Made by a program: the position numbers and the translations under genes
NCBI RefSeq assembly: GCF_964340395.1
Contig: NC_135555.1
Coordinates: 18,604,115 to 18,668,114, forward strand
From: Glandiceps talaboti
Lineage: Eukaryota; Hemichordata; Enteropneusta; Spengelidae
DNA: 64,000 bases
Reading direction: 5' to 3'
Notes under the pieces: generated by a model
What the model saw: only the letters and a program-made list of their open reading frames with translations
Told to the model about the DNA's origin: nothing
Database searches by the model: none
Part shown: piece after piece, positions 1-10,527 of the stretch
Numbering within the stretch: position 1 is the first letter of the stretch
Layout: every line of letters starts with the position of its first letter

Positions 1-915
1 GAATACATTTTAGGCAAAATAAAGTTTAACCATAACATATTGGACTGTTCAGTTGATTTTGCCGAGTAATATTTGCTGAATGCATCACTTGCAATTGACT
101 GCAATCAAACCTAGTATTAAGATATCATTTCAAAGATATAATGACGTAATTTATTATGCCTAAAGAATTGGTATTAAAGTGATCATATAGATGGCAAGTA
201 GTGATTTTTTTAAAGCGACTTTGTGTTTTCCTACTTTTGAATAAAAAACCACTGTGAAACAAGATCGACCAAATTCGTATTTGTAACTAGATAAATTACA
301 AAAAGCTAAAAAATAAAGTGCGGAAAAGTTTTGTTCTTTTACATGTTGTACAATCTTTTCTTCTTCTTTTTTTTCATTTATTGAGTTACAAAGGAATTGG
401 TATATGTTGCACCAGATTGTTAAAATAAATCCTTAGGATAATGACGTAATTTGTTATACGTACAAAAACACATTTCAAGGAAATCCTTAAATATGTAATC
501 ATCTATTCTATAAGTAAATTGTTATGTTATATAGAAGGCATGTATTAAAATTATTATACTAGTTATGTGTAAAAAGAATCAAAGAAGCCATCTCTATCAG
601 TACATTAGAACCCTCGCTAAACAGAGACGTGCGCCGATACACTACACCACAGTGCACCTGTCTGGGACAATATTCTGAAGTCACGCATGCGTAAACAACG
701 CGTGACGTCAGACCTGAGGATTCAGGTCGAAAGTTCGGATTTATCCAAGTATTTTGGTGCAGTGCTTAGTTTTTAATTTATTTGTAATTATTATACTAGA
801 ATAGTCTAATTGAGATTTCATATTTTATTTTAATATTTTCACCTGGGTAAAAGGGCTTAATAACTTGTGATCTGTTTATATCACTTCAAATAACAATATA
901 TATTTTTTCGTTCAG
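1..915. other. AT-rich stretch upstream of the dehydrogenase exons
   Basis: No exon of the downstream dehydrogenase is visible here, so this is read as intron. It holds one degenerate palindromic MITE copy (174-420) and a GC-richer patch at 600-760. A direct repeat, AATGACGTAATTT with similar flanks, occurs near 140 and 439, bracketing the MITE. Confidence 0.5.
174..420. mobile_element. Degenerate MITE, AAAGTGGCCATATGG family
   Basis: The left end reads TTAAAGTGATCATATAGATGG, and the inner halves carry the family's paired motifs: TGTGAAACAAGAT near 252 and TTGAGTTACAAAGGA near 381. Better copies are at 13057, 13562 and 52322. The right terminus is eroded or missing. Confidence 0.5.
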
Positions 916-1365
916 AGATACATCATGGACAAGACCAATCCCACAGGAGAGTTCGTGAAACTTGAACATGTAAGTGACGTCAGTATATTAAGGTCAGAGG
1001 TTATATTGTATTAATGTTTGCACATTATATTACAAAATGTATTATGTTATCGTAAATTGCTTTCTTTTGCTCTTACACACGAAGAATCCGTATCTGATAG
1101 TATAGAAGAAAATGCAAATATTTAGCTAAGAATGTTTAATAATTCATCTCCGGGAATTTCTACTGAATATCTCCACTTTATGTCATGTCATACACCTTAT
1201 GTTGCGAAGGAGATTGTAGCACTGCCGTAAAGTGGCTAGTGTTTTACGACGATGTTATTTTTTTTTTGACAGATTGCAGAACTTGTATTGTTTCTGTGTT
1301 CTCCGGCTGGTGATCAGATCACTGGAGCGGACCTGCCACTAGACGCAGGGGCGTGGACACAGTAA
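916..1365 (+). CDS. 3-hydroxybutyrate dehydrogenase-like SDR, last two exons
   Basis: Two coding exons, 916-969 (18 codons) and 1273-1365 (30 codons plus TAA), join in phase 0. The intron runs from GTAAGT at 970 to a T-rich tract ending in CAG at 1272; the upstream acceptor is TTTTTTCGTTCAG. The joined peptide ends the way SDR-family D-3-hydroxybutyrate dehydrogenases do: PTGEFVKLEHIAELVLFLCS, then a QITGADLPLDAG segment and a terminal WTQ. In this family the segment is the cofactor-fold C-terminus, after the Ser-Tyr-Lys catalytic residues, which must lie upstream of position 1. Known family role: NAD-dependent interconversion of 3-hydroxybutyrate and acetoacetate. The resemblance is to the bacterial-type branch, as judged from memory of family motifs. 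Another classical SDR is possible. The exons are too short to stand out as open frames. Confidence 0.75.
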
Positions 1366-1397
1366 AAGACAAACGTGATTTATGAGTACGAAGAAGC

Positions 1398-1403
1398 AAT
1401 AAA
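1398..1403 (+). terminator. Polyadenylation signal AATAAA of the dehydrogenase gene
   Basis: A canonical AATAAA lies 33 bases after the TAA stop of the dehydrogenase, followed by a TG-rich stretch (TGTGTATAAATGTTTG). Position and context suit a short 3'UTR. No transcript evidence is available. Confidence 0.55.
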
Positions 1404-3204
1404 TGTGTATAAATGTTTGTAACCTCCCTACCAAAATCCTCATTACTCCATCTCCACTATTCGATATTTCAATCTAATCAAATTGAATATGTTGGCTATA
1501 TTTCAAAATTATTATTTGCAGATACACGTTTTTTCTTGTGATTTTTTCCTCTTTTTTTATGTTAGAACAATAGTGCCTTTTAGTATAGTTCCTACACAGT
1601 TTCGTTACCATGTATACTTCCACTCACAGTCTAGTCAAAGTCGTTATTCTAGAAGTCCTGCTGAGATGCATGAGATGCAATTTAAAATTCATCCACAGCC
1701 ACCCACACAGTCATTAACATTATGTCTTTGTTAATCAGTCACAAAATCCTAACCAATAACACAGTCTCTCATAAAGTTAGCGTTTATTGGGGCAGTTAGG
1801 TAATGTCCAAATCTGGTATATTTGTCAGCTCAGGATGCTACTTATACACTGTTTACATCATTACAGTTGGGGTTCACTGATTGGATGTACAACTTTTTGT
1901 GCTGATTGAGGGACTTTGGGGGTTGTTGTTACTTTCTCTTAAGGAAGGTTATGCTGTGTCTGTGTGTCTGTGCTGTGTGTTTGTCTGATTTAAACTTTTT
2001 GGTAGGGCAGTTTTTGAATTTAAAGGGACAAAACGTTTGTTGACTTCGCGATAACACGGAGCGTCGCAGTCACACGTCAACGAACATATATCTCTATGTG
2101 GTCGATGAGGGCACACAGTACAAGGTTGCTCGAGTACGATGGAGTACGTTATGTAGATGGTATTGGTACATACAAAATAATTCATTTAGCGTCGATTTTA
2201 GTAAAGCGAAGTTCCCAGGACTGTGAGAGAGTCTAGCAGCGAGACTATGTTGCGCCGGACCGGAGTTTAGATAAAACGTAGGAAAAAAAGGCGCGATCGA
2301 CTGTTGACAGTCTACTACTAATCCTATACTAGTTACATTTATCTCTAGTAGCTAACAAATGTCAAGTGTTTTGATCAAACAACATAGATTAGTTCTTGTA
2401 AACAAGTTAACTTGTTGATTACCAAATTCAAATTAATGCTTAGTTATTTTCCAATGGTGTGATCAACACTTGTCTTACACGTGAAAAATTTACATATGGC
2501 ATGATCTTGAATCTCAAACTTAAATATTCTGGTGGAAAGTTCACCATGTCTTCTAGAACAATGAATATAGGTGAAAGATCGTCTTTCATAACAAATTTAT
2601 ATTTAGAACAAATGACATCATTCAGTCTATATATGAGAATGTAACTATGAATAAAGTTATTCTGGATTCTGGATTCCGGATTCCGGATTTTTATTCCGAC
2701 TCTAAGATTTTGATTACAACTGTTGGTGTGCGGTGTCTCTCTCTGCCTGAGTGTAAGAGCGTACGTGTATGTGACGATACCTGTGTCGCTAATTCCTAAC
2801 TTAGATAAGCTCGTGGATCGTGGTACCCTAGAAAGACAGTTAGAGTGGAGAGTCGTTTACGTTCTGTCGATCTACCCACAACTACCATACTTGCAGAGCT
2901 GCATACTTGGACACTGAAACGTTATATGAAGCAACCCCCAGACGTAACACATACACTAAAATGAAGATACTGTGAACAAGTCCACTGAGTGTATTCAAAT
3001 TTTATTGTCAAAAAATTATTTTCTTCATTTTAAATTGTAAGACAAAGCCATTGAGTATATTCAAATTTAATTGCTTACCAAAGATATATTTTTAACTAAT
3101 TCCTTGCAATAATATTGACGCAACAAAATACACTATAACACCATGCATAAAATTATTTTTCCTAGTATGTGGACACACACAAACACAAGCAAGCACGCGT
3201 GCGC
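1404..3204. other. Intergenic stretch, no gene seen
   Basis: Open frames here show no protein-like pattern. Visible items are a solo MITE arm (2249-2314), a short GGATTC-rich run near 2665-2690 and a fragment near 1590-1640 resembling the 48-bp array at the window end. A CpG-containing patch at 2040-2320 has no recognisable exon. Confidence 0.5.
2249..2314. mobile_element. Solo arm of GACTGTCGACAGTC MITE
   Basis: About 66 bases, from GTTGCGCCGGACCGGAG to GACAGTCTA, match the right arm of the complete palindromic element at 43078-43317 with a few substitutions. The left arm and the CGAGGGCCGAAGGCCC core are missing. Confidence 0.75.
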
Positions 3205-3283
3205 ACGCACACACACACACACATATACATACATACATACATACATACATTACATACATACATACATACATACATACACACAT
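3205..3283. repeat. Compound microsatellite (CA)n(CATA)n
   Basis: A run of CA dinucleotides is followed by CATA tetranucleotides with one interruption near 3249. The open frame read from it on the minus strand is a repeat translation. Confidence 0.95.
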
Positions 3284-3599
3284 TTATTTTGATCAAGTTG
3301 ATAATCGTGGTCGCCTTGTAGGACTACGCCCTCAACGGTAAACATCACAAGCAACTGTTGCTCAGCGTTACATGGCAAATATCTTCAGAGAAACAACACA
3401 AAGTTGGTAGGTGCAGATACATCCCCTCAGTTGTTAAAAGCCAATTTCAAAAATATAATCATGTACATGGCCTAAGCTTGTTGTCAACATTGCAGTTGAG
3501 ACTGAGGCTGAGCAGACCTATTAAATAAAATTAATTAATTAATGGTAAAACTTATTCAAATTTGCATGAGGCTGATTAATTTTGAGGATGGTGCTACTA

Positions 3600-3900
3600 T
3601 ATTGAACACATATTGCCTGGCCATGAGGGCTATAGCCCGAATATAGGCCAGGTAATATGTGTTTTATAATATACCTCATGCTGTGAACTCGAGGTGGCAG
3701 ACGACATCGTCAGAAGCTGCCATTTTGACCTGCTGTGAACGCGCGGTTTGCACGTGACCATGTAAAAGTGGATGGGACTATTTCCCTAGGGAAATAGTTA
3801 TTCTATTTTCCTATCACGTGATTGATTCTAGCGAATCATGGCACAGCATTATCACTTGGTATATTATAAACCATGTTATAAATTACATAGAGTGTTGCCT
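3600..3900. mobile_element. Possible small inverted-repeat element
   Basis: A near-perfect hairpin at 3606-3664 pairs AACACATATTGCCTGGCC with GGCCAGGTAATATGTGTT around a GGGCTATAGCCC core. A second inverted pair, TTTATAATATACC near 3662 and GGTATATTATAAA near 3857, brackets about 200 bases containing a CpG-rich patch. Together they suggest a small nonautonomous element with unclear borders. Confidence 0.4.
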
Positions 3901-4329
3901 GCTATTGCGAGTTTATTCAAATTCATTTTAATTAAGCCAAATCAATATCAAATAACAAATTGCTTCTTTGTTCAATTACACAACAAATAAAAGTAATTAG
4001 TTTATATTGAAAGAGAAAATATTCATGTCGATTCCATATTATTAAAAAATTTAATTAACTGTTAATGAGTTCACATGTTATAATATGAGTAGTGAGTTTA
4101 TGAAGTATCATTTCAACACATACTTTAGCCTATTTACTCTTGGGGAATAAACAGATTAATTTTATCTTGTCGTTGCTAGCTGATTTTACGATCACTTTTT
4201 GTACGAAAATGAAGATGCTTTGAATCAGAAATTGGTACAAGGAGTACGACATACAGCTTAACTTCAGATAAAACTAGATAGAAGTAAATGGAAACAATTC
4301 TCACTAATGCGAATAATATATCTAGTATG

Positions 4330-4362
4330 TTAAAAGGGGACACCACTCCAGGAAATAAGAAA
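4330..4362. mobile_element. Solo end of AAAGGGGACACCAC MITE
   Basis: TTAAAAGGGGACACCACTCC followed by AGGAAATAA resembles the ends of the complete element at 55778-56078. No matching opposite end is seen nearby. Confidence 0.5.
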
Positions 4363-4927
4363 GGTATTTGCATAAACATCAGGTTCCATTCTGGAGCGTC
4401 AATTCGTGGTTTCATATCATGATAGTCTCAGAACAGGGAATGAGAAGTTTGGTGTTTCTTGGCAAAAGCACAAAAAGTTTGCGATGTAAAACCATGAATT
4501 CACTCTGCAGAACCCGATATTTATGCAAATGCTATATTTCTTTTAGTTCATTTAACGTACTAAATATATTATTCATATTAATTGTACTCATTGATTTTCT
4601 AAGCTAATAAGCTTGTGAATATTGATCGGTTCCTGGTAGAATATTGCGTTGGGATAGTAAATTAGTAGCTGCGTAAACTGTACGCTTTAGTTTTTTATTA
4701 CACGGAAGGTACACAGCTATTAAAGCAAATACGATCACTTCATAGGTCACTAATACTCCGTGTAAATCTGTATGTCTTTAAATAACATGTACCCGTGTAT
4801 ATACCAAATAAGGCTTTATGTGTCATGGCAACGATTTATTCAAATATCATGGTTACAAGTCTAGAATAAATTGAGGTAAATTATACGGCAGGGGCAGCAG
4901 CGGCGGCGGAAGCGGTGGTGGTAGTGG

Positions 4928-5009
<82 letters not shown>
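4928..5009. repeat. (TGAT)n microsatellite
   Basis: About twenty TGAT units, directly joined to the GAT-rich tract of the acidic-repeat element that follows. Confidence 0.95.
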
Positions 5010-5010
<1 letters not shown>

Positions 5011-5011
5011 C

Positions 5012-5031
5012 GATGATGATGATGGTGGTGG

Positions 5032-5067
<36 letters not shown>

Positions 5068-5729
5068 CGACGACGACGATGATGATGATGATGATGATCA
5101 TGATCATGATGATGATCATGATGATGACGATGACGATGATGATCATGATGATCATGATTTAGTTTTGAATGTCATAGAGAACACGGACAGTGATACATGT
5201 ACTGACGCAAGTAGTAACGGTGAGTCAGATTAGAGTGACATTGATAATGGCAATACTGAAGGTAAAGGTGATGACGACAATGATATCAGGGAACTGTTAC
5301 AAGTGATCAGAGTATGCACAACATTGACAGCATGTTTTAGATACTAACTACATTGTGTATGATTATAAGAGAAAGGTCACTAGCCAGTTTTTTTTAATGT
5401 GTGTTACTTTACAACCATTGTAGGAGTTATATAGAAACGCCTGTGATCAGAACGTCGTTTTATCAGTGGTGTACAATGAAAACTGTCTTTGAGGGTGCCG
5501 AAAAAAGTCTGACAAACACTGATACAAAAATCAACACCGGGTCCCCTAGGTTCACGCAATTCTCTTACCAGTTTGTTTATGCATGTGAAAGTTATTCATG
5601 TTACAAAATGGGACAAAGGGGAGGGTCACTTTTTACGAATGGAGGATGGGGGAAGGGTCATGTTTTTCTTAACAGACCATGTGTGATTTCCTCCGGCCCT
5701 TCCCCCTTGTAAATACTGAAGGCTCCCTA
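5012..5729 (+). mobile_element. Dispersed acidic-repeat element, copy 1
   Basis: A (GAT)n tract encoding poly-Asp runs into a short non-repetitive frame, LVLNVIENTDSDTCTD, that stops at 5231. A matching tail (LVLNVTENTDSDTCTD) is encoded in opposite orientation at 42287-42897. Homology continues about 170 bases past the stop through GTTTTAGATACTAACTA. The right end, CTTGTAAATACTGAAGGCTC followed by CCTAA, is shared with 42287 and 44035-44155. It is read as a nonautonomous transposon. The acidic tail may be a captured coding fragment; its origin is unknown. Confidence 0.6.
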
Positions 5730-5864
5730 AATAGATGACTTTGACCTGCCCATACATTGATTTGTCTAAGAATTAACCACATATTAGTTACAACCCGTTT
5801 CAACTTATAGTCCAGCGGCTCTGTTTGATATATAACCAACACTGTCAGAAACCAAGAAGAAACT

Positions 5865-5870
5865 GTTCTG
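5865..5870. repeat. Candidate target-site duplication GTTCTG, left
   Basis: GTTCTG directly abuts the outer end of the left inverted arm at 5871. The same six bases directly abut the outer end of the right arm at 9838-9843. Confidence 0.65.
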
Positions 5871-6476
5871 TACGGTGGCCCACAGGTGACAGACGAAAAC
5901 TAAATTTGTGCTATAAATAATAGATTTTTGAGGGCAAAATATTTAATAAAAGGATAACACTTTTATTTCATACGACAAAACATTAATTTCTTGGGTCAAT
6001 ATAGAAATATCAAAGCAAAAAACTACAATTTCTGTGACAAATAAATTCTTTTTACGGAGCAGAAAATTAATTTGCGAAACGAAAACTTTTATTCGTGTGG
6101 CCCAACCTTTATTTTCGAGTGATAACATTTAAGTTGCGGGATAAAATGTAAATGTCGAGCCGGAATATGAATTTTAAGTCCCTTACAATCTTATACTCTG
6201 GCTGCAGAAACAACATTTGTCACCATACAACCTCCTTTTCTAATCGACGAGATTTACTTAACACAGGATGCAACATTAATGTTTGGGGACGAAACATTAA
6301 TACACGAGGACAAAACTTTCTTTTTGCTTGACGGAAGTTGGATTGCATGACGGAAATTGATTATATATCCCACAATCCTCGGCACACTCTTGGCGGCTAT
6401 TTCAACTTCGCGACCAGCACTATATCTGATCATGTCAAGTGGTAAACACATCAATTGTTTCCAGTGTATAATTTTT
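5871..6476. repeat. Left inverted arm of the foldback element
   Basis: It matches the reverse complement of 9232-9837 with scattered single-base differences. Most of its length is a degenerate array of about 21-bp units, best read on the minus strand. The spurious frames at 5943-6128 and 6254-6454 (minus) reappear on the plus strand in the other arm. Confidence 0.9.
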
Positions 6477-6477
6477 T

Positions 6478-6484
6478 CTCTGCC

Positions 6485-6581
<97 letters not shown>

Positions 6582-6594
6582 GCCTGTCTCTATC

Positions 6595-6627
<33 letters not shown>

Positions 6628-6845
6628 ATGTATGTCTGTCTCTTCTGTCTGTATGTCTGGCTGTATGTGTGTGTATGTATGTATGTATGTCTCCCCCTCT
6701 GTATGTCTGTCTGTCTGTCTGCCTGTCTCTATCTCTGTCTGTCTGTCTCTTCTGACTGGCTGTATGTGTTTATGTATGTATGTATGTATGTATGTATGTA
6801 TGTATGTATGTATGTATGTATGTATGGCTGACTGGCTGGCTGTCC

Positions 6846-6930
<85 letters not shown>
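6478..6930. repeat. Compound (TCTG)n (TATG)n (CT)n tract
   Basis: About 450 bases of TCTG, TATG and CT repeats follow the left arm. The open frames on both strands here (CLSV, ERER, HTYI-type) are repeat translations. Confidence 0.95.
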
Positions 6931-6933
<3 letters not shown>

Positions 6934-6959
6934 CTTATCTTTATCATCCGTTATCATAA

Positions 6960-8189
6960 AAATTTAAAGCACACTGTGGGAGAGGAACCCCTCCGATACC
7001 CTCCCCACAAGCTATCATGGGTGATTCCCAAATCAAAATTGAAAGAAAAACCATGCTGGCCGAGTATTTCAAAGTGTAGGTTACAGCCCAATGTAAGACA
7101 TTTTGTTGCATCTATTTGGGTAATGAAATTTTAAATTTTATATTGTAATGTATGGACGCTGAAGTCGATTGTCACTTTTATTATAATGCAGTGTACCATA
7201 TAGTTGTACGGAAGTGGGAGTGGGTTATAATTACACATATTAAAATGTGTCGCGGGTTACGAAAATTATGGGGGGCCTACGAAATTCTTTTGACCAAAAT
7301 ATTTTCTTTCCCCCCCCCCCTCCTCCCTGCCGTACATTCTAACCGTAGCCTTATGTGATGAATACCCGTGACACTACCCAACCCAATGATTAAGAGGACG
7401 GTTTAAAGTTCCACAAAGATCTTGTAAACATTTGGCATTTGAGATAAGGGGCATACATGTGGGTATAATAAATCTGATGGCACGGGTTCCTGCAACATGA
7501 CAATCGCGCAAACATAATAATCACCCCCGTTTTGTTTTAGAAGTCAAAATGCCGCGTGAATCCATAGCAATTAAGTGTTTTTTCAATGTCCATAAATAAA
7601 ACCAGTTATCAGTACATTGTAAATGACATTTCGTCCTATAAGTACCTTTTAAAGTTTTGGTTGTGTGTTAACGTGGGCAAAGTAGAAGCGATATGAATAC
7701 ATAAAAACAATGGGTGAATCTCAATTATAGATCTTGATGAAACTAACTTCCTTTTTTCCAAGGGATTTTTTTTACGGAATCTTTTGATTTCATTGCATGT
7801 AGGAGGCATCTCTGAAGTAATTCATGATATATTGAAGAATAAGCTTACTTGGCTAAACACCGAAAAATGTCGGTTTCAAAGTATTCATTTTAGCAATAAA
7901 TAGAATCAAGAAAAGATGCTATAGTTTGCAGCGTGAACAGCGCCATCAGGCGACTAAACTGAGAAAATGTACAATAGCGTCATTGATGTGTATTGTAACA
8001 CAATTTTAACTTTTTAAGGACTGGTGCTTATATTAATTGTCTTTTCAAAAGTTGGAGTCCATTATCCCCATGGAAAGTGAAAATCTCATTTTTGACATCA
8101 ATTTCTTATATTGGGAGCATACATCACAATACATCATGGCCTTTTGATAGTACATGTTTTGCGTGTGATTAAAGTTGGTGATTAGATCA
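6960..8189. other. Unassigned interior of the foldback element
   Basis: Nothing protein-like is visible. The stretch has a poly-C run at about 7310-7321 and is otherwise AT-rich. It could be flanking DNA captured between arms or a decayed transposon interior. Confidence 0.4.
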
Positions 8190-9127
8190 AATTGTACTGA
8201 ATGCTGGTGCTTCCCAAGGTTGCGTGTTGTCACCAACATTATTTTCAATTTATACTGATCACATGAGATGCAATTCTGCAATAAGTTGTTTGTTTAAATT
8301 TGCCGATGACATGGCACTTGTTGGTCTGTTACTCGATGAAGCTCTTTAGCTGAATATTTTAAAGAATTGGTGTAAAGACAGCTTTTTAGAAATGAATGTT
8401 TCAAAAACAAAAAATTAGTTGTAGCACATAAAGTAACTGACCAATTTATACCTGTATCAATGAATGGAGACTCTGTTGAAGTTGTTACTAGTTTCAAATA
8501 CCTTGGGTCAATTCTCGATGGCAAGCTCTCATTTGCCGAAAACACAGACTATATTGCGAAAAAAGCTCAACAGAGACTATGATATCTCCTTAGGAAATTA
8601 AAGTCATTCGATGTCAGTCAGAACGTGCTGCAATTAGTGTATAGATCTATTATTGAAAGTGTTTTGACTTTCAATATAATCTTTTGGTATGGTAATCTCA
8701 CGGTTAAAAACAAGAGTAAACTTTGTCGTATTGTAAATACAGCAGAGAAGATAATTGGCTGTCGTCAAACAACACTGGCATGTCATTATCATACGGCAGT
8801 TAACAGGAAAGCCCAGAAAGTAGTCAACGATTATATGCACCCCTTGCATAATTCTTTCACTATTAAAGCTCCCATCTGGTCGCCGTCATAGAATGCCTCT
8901 TGCAAGGAAAAACCTTTTTAAAAAATCGTTCGTTCCAACAGCTGTGTCTATTTTAAACTCACTGTAAAGTCCTTTTAAACTCACTGTATGTATATGTATA
9001 TGTATATGTATATATTGTACTTGTGTAAATTGTTTGTAAATTGTGTTTTGAGCCGAAAGACAAATTTCCGGATAATAAATTTATTGAATTGAATTGAATT
9101 GAATTGAATTGAATTGAATTGAATTGA
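8190..9127 (+). mobile_element. CR1/L2-type non-LTR retrotransposon remnant, 3' end
   Basis: Conceptual translation across frames gives reverse-transcriptase landmarks in order: a GASQGCVLSPTLFSIYTDH block, FKFADDMAL (the FxDD catalytic box, near 8296), a VTSFKYLGSILDGK block, AKKAQQRL, and SIIESVLTF with FWYGNL. Several stops interrupt it (for example after LLDEAL and in KAQQRL). The 5' part and endonuclease are absent. The 3' end is AATAAATTTATT followed by (GAATT)n at 9087-9127, typical of L2/CR1 tails. It is a dead 5'-truncated copy inside the foldback element. It runs into (CAGA)n. Confidence 0.85.
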
Positions 9128-9128
<1 letters not shown>

Positions 9129-9190
<62 letters not shown>

Positions 9191-9225
9191 TACAGACAGA
9201 CAGACACACAGACAGACAGGCAGGC
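9129..9225. repeat. (CAGA)n microsatellite beside the right arm
   Basis: The tract is the complement of the TCTG tract beside the left arm, so the inverted symmetry extends into the microsatellites. Confidence 0.95.
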
Positions 9226-9231
9226 AAAGAA

Positions 9232-9837
9232 AAAAAATTATACACTGGAAACAATTGATGTGTTTACCACTTGACATGATCAGATATAGTGCTGGTCGCG
9301 AAGTTGAAATAGCCGCCAAGAGTGTGCCGAGGATTGTGGGATATATAATCAATTTCCGTCATGCAATCCAACTTCCGTCAAGCAAAAAGAAAGTTTTGTC
9401 CTCGTGTATTAATGTTTCGTCCCCAAACATTAATGTTGCATCCTGTGTTAAGTAAATCTCGTCGATAAGAAAAGGAGGTTGTATAGTGACAAATGTTGTT
9501 TCTGCAGTCAGAGTATAAGATTGTAAGGGACTTAAATTCATATTCCGGCTCGACATTTACATTTTACCCCGCAACTTAAATGTTATCACTCGAAAATAAA
9601 GGTTGGGCCACACGAATAAAAGTTTTCGTTTCGCAAATTAATTTTCTGCTCCGTAAAAAGAATTTATTTGTCACAGAAATTGTAGTTTTTTGCTTTGATA
9701 TTTCTATATTGACCCAAGAAATTAATGTTTTGTCGTATGAAATAAAAGTGTTATCCTTTTATTAAATATTTTGCCCTCAAAAATCAATTATTTATAGCAC
9801 AAATTTAGTTTTCGTCTGTCACCTGTGGGCCGCCGTA
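9232..9837. repeat. Right inverted arm, 21-bp-periodic
   Basis: From about 9387 to 9825 units of about 21 bp can be laid out, nearly in register: ATTAAT at 9408 and 9429, then similar A/T-start, CG-end units through 9555, 9576, 9597 and on to 9807. A typical unit is ATTAATGTTTTGTCGTATGA. In one frame this gives heptads such as QEINVLS and YEIKVLS. No gene is inferred. Confidence 0.85.
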
Positions 9838-9843
9838 GTTCTG
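9838..9843. repeat. Candidate target-site duplication GTTCTG, right
   Basis: This is the partner of 5865-5870. It begins immediately after the terminal GGCCGCCGTA of the right arm. Confidence 0.65.
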
Positions 9844-10187
9844 CACTGTACATGCTACAAGATAACAAATGTAGACATCAAAATATTGGCGCCTGTGCCT
9901 CTGGCGTCTAGTTACGTATACAGTAGATTTAAATGGTGTATTTCAATTAGACAAAATGTAGCAAGACAATTGCGATCTTTCTATCTTAGTGAAGACTGTG
10001 CAGGTTCGTATTGGTTTCTGTGTGGTAGCATCAAAGAGAACTGTTGAGCTGTAACTTAAAACAGCCTGTATTATTTCCATCTACTTGCGATATTTCCTCT
10101 CTCTATTTTGAGTAATGGGTTCTGTACAATACTAATTCGTATGAACGTCACAATATGTAATACCACCTCAGCATATTGATATACAGG

Positions 10188-10527
10188 TTGTGGACGAACA
10201 GAACCAGCTGTTATAAAACAGGGAAAGTAAACAAATGAATTGGATTAATAACGCTTTGCTCAGTAAGTTGGAAGTACAGAGACTTGTATTACACACCATG
10301 GTTTGATATGAATAGATTTATTGCCTCTTTATGTGTACATGAAATGCCAGGGGAACTGGAAATTTGTTTGTGAACGTGAACGATATATTATTATGTAAAG
10401 TGGCCATAAAATTGTTCTATTACACGATGGAATATAATACAAGTCTCTATACTTCCAACCTGCTCTGCCAATTCGTTCGTTTACTTTCCCTGCTTGTAAC
10501 AGTTTTCTGTTCGTCCAAGGTCTGATG
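10188..10527. mobile_element. Palindromic MITE, single copy
   Basis: Arms of about 100 bases pair: GGACGAACAGAACCAGCTGT near 10193 matches the complement of the right end, and GGAAAGTAAAC and TTGGAAGTACAGAGACTTGT on the left have counterparts on the right. No coding content is seen. Confidence 0.75.

Larger units (their letters stand above)
5871..9837. mobile_element. Foldback-type element with ~606-bp inverted arms
   Basis: The arms 5871-6476 and 9232-9837 are near-identical inverted copies starting TACGGYGGCCCACAGG and are bounded by the 6-bp direct repeat GTTCTG. Inside are (TCTG)n next to the left arm and the complementary (CAGA)n next to the right arm, a (CT)n tract, about 1.2 kb with no recognised content (6960-8190), and a CR1/L2-type reverse-transcriptase remnant (8190-9127). 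No transposase is recognisable, so it is nonautonomous. A 6-bp duplication does not fit Tc1/mariner (TA), piggyBac or Kolobok (TTAA), or hAT and P (about 8). Polinton, Dada or IS3EU-like mobilisers remain possible. Confidence 0.7.

Noticed and set aside
5943-6454. Two 61-66-codon frames duplicated at 9255-9765
   Set aside because: They come from the inverted arms and their 21-bp periodicity. Their identity reflects arm identity, not protein conservation.
6357-6967. Long frames rich in CLSV, ERER and HTYI on both strands
   Set aside because: They are translations of TCTG, CT and TATG repeats and would be open in any such tract.
8045-8545. Minus-strand frames at 8045-8545
   Set aside because: They are antisense to the reverse-transcriptase remnant, whose motifs read on the plus strand.
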